Positions 60,911 through 64,000 of a stretch of DNA of 64,000 bases are shown here, piece by piece. The stretch lies in NCBI RefSeq assembly GCF_047275745.1, contig NZ_JBKQWU010000002.1:124001-188000 (forward strand), read 5' to 3'. The stretch comes from Amaricoccus sp047275745 (GTDB lineage: Bacteria > Pseudomonadota > Alphaproteobacteria > Rhodobacterales > Rhodobacteraceae). Below the pieces are notes generated by a model. It saw only the letters and a program-made list of their open reading frames with translations. It searched no databases and was not told the origin of the DNA. The stretch's first letter is position 1. The number at the start of each line of letters is the position of its first letter. The translations under genes were made by a program, and so were the position numbers.

Positions 60911-61707
60911 GCCGTGACGACGCGCCCGTCCGCGTCGAGATCGGCGGGTCCGACCGCGGCGAGCGCGTCAAGGAAGCGCCAGCCGAAGCTGCCGGGCCCG
61001 GCGGCCTCGCGCGCCGCCGCCTCGCCGGCCGCCGCGAACATCGCGAAGGCCGCCAGTGTCGCCTCGAAGCTCCGGTCCGGGCGCGTGGCGGCGAAGGCGC
61101 CCACGAGGCAGGTCAGCGCGCAGCCGAGCGCGGTGACCCTGGGCATGAGTTCGGAGCCGCCATGCACGCGCGCCGACCTCTCGCCATCGGTCACGAAATC
61201 GACGGCGCCGCTCACGGCGATCACCGCCCCGGTCTCGCGCGCGAGCGCGCGTGCGACGCTCTCAGCGGCGGCCACTTCGTCGCCGCTGTCGACGCCCCGG
61301 CCCTGGCCCACGCCACCGCCGAGCGCCAGGATCTCCGAGGCATTGCCCCGGACGATCGTCGGCCTCAGCTCCATCAACCCCTGCGTCGCGCGTCGGCGGA
61401 AGTCGGTCGCGAAATGCGCGACCGGATCGAGAACCCATGGGCGCCCCGCGCGTGTCGCCGCCTCCGCCGCCGCGCGCATGCCGCCCAGCCATTCGGGCGA
61501 CAGCGTCCCGATATTGACGGTCAGCGCACCGGCGACCGCGGCGAATTCGCCGGACTCGCGCATGTCATGCACCATCGCCGGCGAAGCCCCGGCGGCGAGC
61601 AGCGTGTTGGCGGCGATGTTCATCGCCACGAAATTCGTGATGCACTGGACGAGCGGCGCCTTTGCCCGCATCTCGCCGAGCAGCGTCCCCGGAGTTGGTT
61701 CCGCCAT
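60907..61707 (-). CDS. thiM: Hydroxyethylthiazole kinase
   Basis: A 266-residue salvage kinase phosphorylating 4-methyl-5-hydroxyethylthiazole. APLVQCITNFVAMNIAANTLLAAGASPAM is the N-terminal signature, LDPVAHFATDFRR and GNASEILAL follow, and TALGCALTCLVGAFAA holds the anion hole, where the usual Gly-Cys sequence is kept. ATG 61707 is preceded by GGAGG 6 bases away, which is also part of a regulatory hairpin. First gene of the thi operon, 66 bases after the TPP riboswitch. Confidence 0.95.
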   Translation of the reverse strand: MAEPTPGTLLGEMRAKAPLVQCITNFVAMNIAANTLLAAGASPAMVHDMRESGEFAAVAGALTVNIGTLSPEWLGGMRAAAEAATRAGRPWVLDPVAHFATDFRRRATQGLMELRPTIVRGNASEILALGGGVGQGRGVDSGDEVAAAESVARALARETGAVIAVSGAVDFVTDGERSARVHGGSELMPRVTALGCALTCLVGAFAATRPDRSFEATLAAFAMFAAAGEAAAREAAGPGSFGWRFLDALAAVGPADLDADGRVVTA

Positions 61708-61714
61708 CGCAATC

Positions 61715-61731
61715 CTCCCGCGCGAGGGAGC
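61715..61731 (-). promoter_or_regulatory. Shine-Dalgarno-sequestering hairpin of thiM
   Basis: On the transcribed strand CTCCC and GGGAG pair around a six-base loop, burying the GGAGG of thiM. The upstream strand GCTCCCTC (61731-61724) is also complementary to GAGGGAGC at the 3' end of the TPP aptamer (61786-61779), giving two exclusive pairings and a translational switch. Confidence 0.6.
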
Positions 61732-61772
61732 TGCCCGGCCATGCGCGCCCCTGATCACCCGGCGCCTGGCCC

Positions 61773-61856
61773 GAAACGGCTCCCTCCGCCAGCATGATCT
61801 GGTTCAGGTTCGAAGGGTGCCTCTCAGCCCGCGTCCGCGCGAGCGCCCCCGGTTTC
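61773..61856 (-). promoter_or_regulatory. TPP riboswitch (THI element)
   Basis: On the minus strand the sequence contains the conserved THI-box pieces in order: GGGCTGAGAGG, ACCCTTCGAACCTGA, then CAGATCATGCTGGCGGAGGGA. GAAAC at 61856-61852 and GTTTC at 61777-61773 close the outer stem. It binds thiamine pyrophosphate and should repress thiM-thiE-thiD. Spacing to thiM is 66 bases and includes the sequestering hairpin at 61715-61731, so control is probably at translation. Confidence 0.93.
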
Positions 61857-61942
61857 CACGTTCGTCTGTCGCAGATCGCCCAAGCGAAGTCACGCCAAAT
61901 CCGTCGCGTCCTCCATCCCGTGACGCCCGGCCGAACAGGAAA

Positions 61943-61970
61943 GGACCCGCTTCCAATCGGAAGCGGGTCC
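61943..61970 (-). terminator. Intrinsic terminator of the atp F0 operon
   Basis: Perfect 12-bp arms GGACCCGCTTCC and GGAAGCGGGTCC with a four-base loop, followed on the minus strand by TTTCCTGTTC. It lies 24 bases after the atpF stop and insulates the thi operon, whose promoter must lie between this and the riboswitch (61857-61942). Confidence 0.88.
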
Positions 61971-61993
61971 CAAGAACTCGCGCGGCGGCGCGA

Positions 61994-62485
61994 TCAGTGA
62001 AGGCGCGTGCCGACCTCGGCGATCGCGGCGTCGATCATCGCGTTCGCGTCCTGCGCCTTGATCCGCTCGCGCAGCACATCGCTCGCGGCGGCGACGGCGA
62101 CGGTGACGGCGCGGTCCTTGATCTGGCGGATCGCCGCCTTCTCGGCGGCGTCGATCTGATCGGTCGCGGTCGCGAGGCGGCGGGCCACCGACCGGCGGAT
62201 CTCCTCCTTCGCCACCTCGGCCGCGCGTTCGGCGTCGGCCCGGGCGTTGGCGACGATCTCCTCGGCCTGGTCCTTCACTTCCTTCTGCTTGCGCTCGTAG
62301 CCCGCGAAGAGCGCCTGGGCCTCCTCGCGCAGCGCCCGCGCCTCGTCGAGGTCGGCCTTGATCCGCACGGCCCGCTCGTCGAGCTTGGAGGCCAGCAGTC
62401 CCGGAACCTTCAGATAGCCGAGAATGGCGATGAAGACCAGGAAGCCGATCGTGACGACGATGTCGGTGTTGTTGAGAAAGTCCAT
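61994..62485 (-). CDS. atpF: ATP synthase F0 subunit b
   Basis: A 163-residue stator subunit: one N-terminal membrane helix (VVTIGFLVFIAILGYL, about 10-25) followed by a long charged helix that forms the right-handed coiled coil, and an Ala-rich C-terminus for delta contact. ATG 62485 is 4 bases after the b' stop, so both are translated together in the order a-c-b'-b typical of photosynthetic alphaproteobacterial relatives. Confidence 0.95.
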   Translation of the reverse strand: MDFLNNTDIVVTIGFLVFIAILGYLKVPGLLASKLDERAVRIKADLDEARALREEAQALFAGYERKQKEVKDQAEEIVANARADAERAAEVAKEEIRRSVARRLATATDQIDAAEKAAIRQIKDRAVTVAVAAASDVLRERIKAQDANAMIDAAIAEVGTRLH

Positions 62486-62489
62486 GACG

Positions 62490-63026
62490 TCAGCCCTTCA
62501 GCCTGTTGGCGACGGCGGCGTTGACCGCTTCCGCGTCCGCGGCCTTCGGCATGAAGGCTTCCACGATCGCCTGCGCGGTTTCGAGGGCGACTTCCTCGAC
62601 GCTCCTGGCCGCGCTCTCCTGGATGTCCTGGATGCGCTTCTCCGATTCCGCCGATTTCGCGGCGATCTCGGCGTCGGCTTTGGCCATCAGCTGGTCGAGC
62701 TCGGCGTTGATCTCCGCCTTGGTGTCGGCGGCGATCTTCTGCGCCTGCTCCCGCGCCGCGGCCAGGGCCGCGTTGTAGGTGTTCTCGGCCTCTTCCGCCC
62801 GCCGCTTGTAGAGCGCGGCTTCTTCGAGGTCGTTGGCGATCGCGTCGTTCCGCTCCGCCAGCACGGCCGCGATGCGCGGCAGCGCGATGCGCGTCATGAT
62901 GAAGTAAAGGGCGACCAGGGCGACGATCAGCCAGAAGATCAGGTTCGGATAGGTGGTGACATCAAGCTGCGGCATGCCACCTTCGGCTTGCTCCAGCGGA
63001 ACATCACCCATTGTCTCGGTCGCCAT
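62490..63026 (-). CDS. atpG: ATP synthase F0 subunit b'
   Basis: A 178-residue second b-type stator. An 18-residue polar N-terminus (ETMGDVPLEQAEGGMPQLD) precedes the membrane helix (PNLIFWLIVALVALYFIMTRIALP), then a long coiled coil. Duplicated, divergent b and b' subunits form a heterodimer in Rhodobacterales and cyanobacteria. ATG 63026 opens the frame; atpE lies 68 bases upstream. Confidence 0.95.
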   Translation of the reverse strand: MATETMGDVPLEQAEGGMPQLDVTTYPNLIFWLIVALVALYFIMTRIALPRIAAVLAERNDAIANDLEEAALYKRRAEEAENTYNAALAAAREQAQKIAADTKAEINAELDQLMAKADAEIAAKSAESEKRIQDIQESAARSVEEVALETAQAIVEAFMPKAADAEAVNAAVANRLKG

Positions 63027-63094
63027 GTCTCACTCCGGCAGGGGCTCGGGGCGCGCCGCCAGGATCGGCGGCGCCGTTCGGTCGATGCGCCGGA

Positions 63095-63331
63095 TCAGAC
63101 GGCGAACATCAGCAGAAGCGCGACGAGGAACGAGAAGATCCCGAGCGCCTCGGCGAAGGCGATGCCGATGAAGAGGGTCGCGGTCTGTTCGCCGGCGGCG
63201 CTGGGGTTGCGCAGGGCGCCCTGGAGGAAGCTGCCGGCGACGTTGCCCACGCCGATGCCCGCGCCGCCCATGCCGATGCAGGCAAAGCCGGCGCCGAGGT
63301 ACTGACCGAGTTCCGCGATATTGCCTTCCAT
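63095..63331 (-). CDS. atpE: ATP synthase F0 subunit c
   Basis: A 78-residue hairpin of two membrane helices: GAGFACIGMGGAGIGVGNVAGSFLQGALRNPSA with the polar loop, then FIGIAFAEALGIFSFLVALLL carrying the proton-binding Glu in FAEALG. Length and sequence match the alphaproteobacterial c-ring protomer. The Glu is used rather than Asp, and no sodium-binding Gln is seen, so it is a proton-type ring. Confidence 0.97.
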   Translation of the reverse strand: MEGNIAELGQYLGAGFACIGMGGAGIGVGNVAGSFLQGALRNPSAAGEQTATLFIGIAFAEALGIFSFLVALLLMFAV

Positions 63332-63415
63332 GTCGAACTCCTATGGATTGGGATGGCTTGTGACTGGTTCAAGGATCGGGTCCCGGCCTTCCCGGCCGGG
63401 ACGCAGAGGCTGGCC

Positions 63416-64000
63416 TCAGTGGCCGGGATGCAGGGCGTCGTTGAGATAGACGCAGGTCAGGATCGAGAAGACATAGGCCTGAATGACCGCGACCATGACC
63501 TCGAGCGCGAACATCGCGGTGATGGCGAGGATCGGTACCACCGAGAGCAGCCCGAGCGCGCCCGCGAAGCCCGCGAACACCTTGAGCACCGCGTGACCCG
63601 CCATCATGTTGCCCGCAAGTCGGACGGAATGGCTGAGCGGGCGGACGAAATAGGAGATGACCTCGATCACCGCGAGGACGATCCGGAGCGCCAGCGTCGG
63701 CGCGCTCGACACCCAGAAGAGCTTCAGGAAGCCCGCGCCGTGCTTCATGAACCCGATCACCGTCACCGAGATGAAGACGGCGAGCGCGAGCACGGCCGTC
63801 ACCGCGATATGCGAGGTCGTCGAGAAGCTGGTCGGGATGAGGCCGACGAGGTTGGCGAAGAGGACGAAGAGGAACAGCGTCAGGATGTAGGGGAAATACT
63901 TGAGCCCCTGCTTGCCGGTCACATCCTCGACCATCTTGTAGACGAAGCCGTAGATCAGCTCCGCCATCGACTGCCCCCGCGAGGGCACCGTCTGCCGCCC
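63416..64000 (-). CDS. atpB: ATP synthase F0 subunit a, N-terminus outside window
   Basis: The C-terminal 194 codons of subunit a are present; the frame stays open to the window edge, so about 50 N-terminal residues are missing. The proton-channel helix HSVRLAGNMMAGHAVLKVF contains the essential Arg, and GLIPTSFSTTSHIAVT and AYVFSILTCVYLNDALHPGH complete the family pattern. It is the first F0 gene here, followed by atpE after 84 bases. Confidence 0.95.
   Translation of the reverse strand, partial: GRQTVPSRGQSMAELIYGFVYKMVEDVTGKQGLKYFPYILTLFLFVLFANLVGLIPTSFSTTSHIAVTAVLALAVFISVTVIGFMKHGAGFLKLFWVSSAPTLALRIVLAVIEVISYFVRPLSHSVRLAGNMMAGHAVLKVFAGFAGALGLLSVVPILAITAMFALEVMVAVIQAYVFSILTCVYLNDALHPGH

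Overview
The window is 64 kb of very GC-rich chromosomal DNA from an alphaproteobacterium, most likely a member of the Rhodobacterales (Rhodobacteraceae/Paracoccaceae). This rests on gene content and order: a minus-strand AI-2E transporter-hda-ppk1-ppx row, proS next to lolCD, a split b/b' ATP synthase F0 operon (a-c-b'-b), the short alphaproteobacterial ProS, DUF3422, DUF3035 and DUF1674 proteins and a seven-gene Mrp antiporter. These are mostly core housekeeping genes, densely packed, with many ATGA/GTGA/TTGA stop-start overlaps. I see no tRNA, rRNA, CRISPR array, insertion sequence or intact prophage.

Layout: 0-6.4 kb holds a class III aminotransferase, an EamA exporter, a DUF952 protein, pyrD and, on the minus strand, two hotdog thioesterases coupled to a MATE exporter. 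6.4-12.9 kb is a beta-oxidation cluster (MerR regulator, acyl-CoA dehydrogenase, GST, thiolase, FadJ-type protein) behind a 16-bp palindrome. 12.9-18.6 kb has an acyltransferase, a membrane protein that looks like a dead M48 peptidase, lolD, lolC/E and proS. 18.6-25.5 kb holds a possible structured small RNA, then ppx, ppk1 (behind an FNR-like site), hda, an AI-2E family transporter and nadK. 25.9-31.6 kb is the mrpABCDEFG operon. 31.7-34 kb is a TonB-dependent siderophore receptor. 34-42.6 kb carries DUF3422, rmuC, mutL, two M16 peptidase subunits, a DUF3035 lipoprotein and lspA. 42.6-48.5 kb holds purH, a heparinase II/III protein, rsmB and htpX. 48.5-54.6 kb has the DUF1674 SDH-assembly protein, a glycosyltransferase, polA, an NDUFS6-like zinc finger protein, a VOC protein and an ArsR-SRPBCC-SRPBCC fusion. 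54.9-61.7 kb has a HIT protein, an isochorismatase-like hydrolase, a GFA-fold protein, a PfkB adenosine kinase, nth, an O6-methylguanine methyltransferase, a DksA-like protein and thiM-thiE-thiD behind a TPP riboswitch. 62-64 kb is the F0 part of ATP synthase; its first gene, atpB, runs off the end.

Most unusual features: DNA polymerase I has lost the metal ligands of its 3'-5' exonuclease site while keeping the domain. Short G/C-rich tandem repeats (12-15 bp units, plus one 27-bp duplication) recur at gene boundaries, one duplicating a Shine-Dalgarno region and one extending a protein tail. An ArsR regulator is fused in frame to two SRPBCC domains behind a composite palindrome. The TPP riboswitch has a readable anti-sequestor/sequestor pair. 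A hairpin-rich segment with a terminator between proS and ppx may encode a small RNA. No entirely new multi-gene system is evident; the novelty is at the level of single genes and regulatory sequences.
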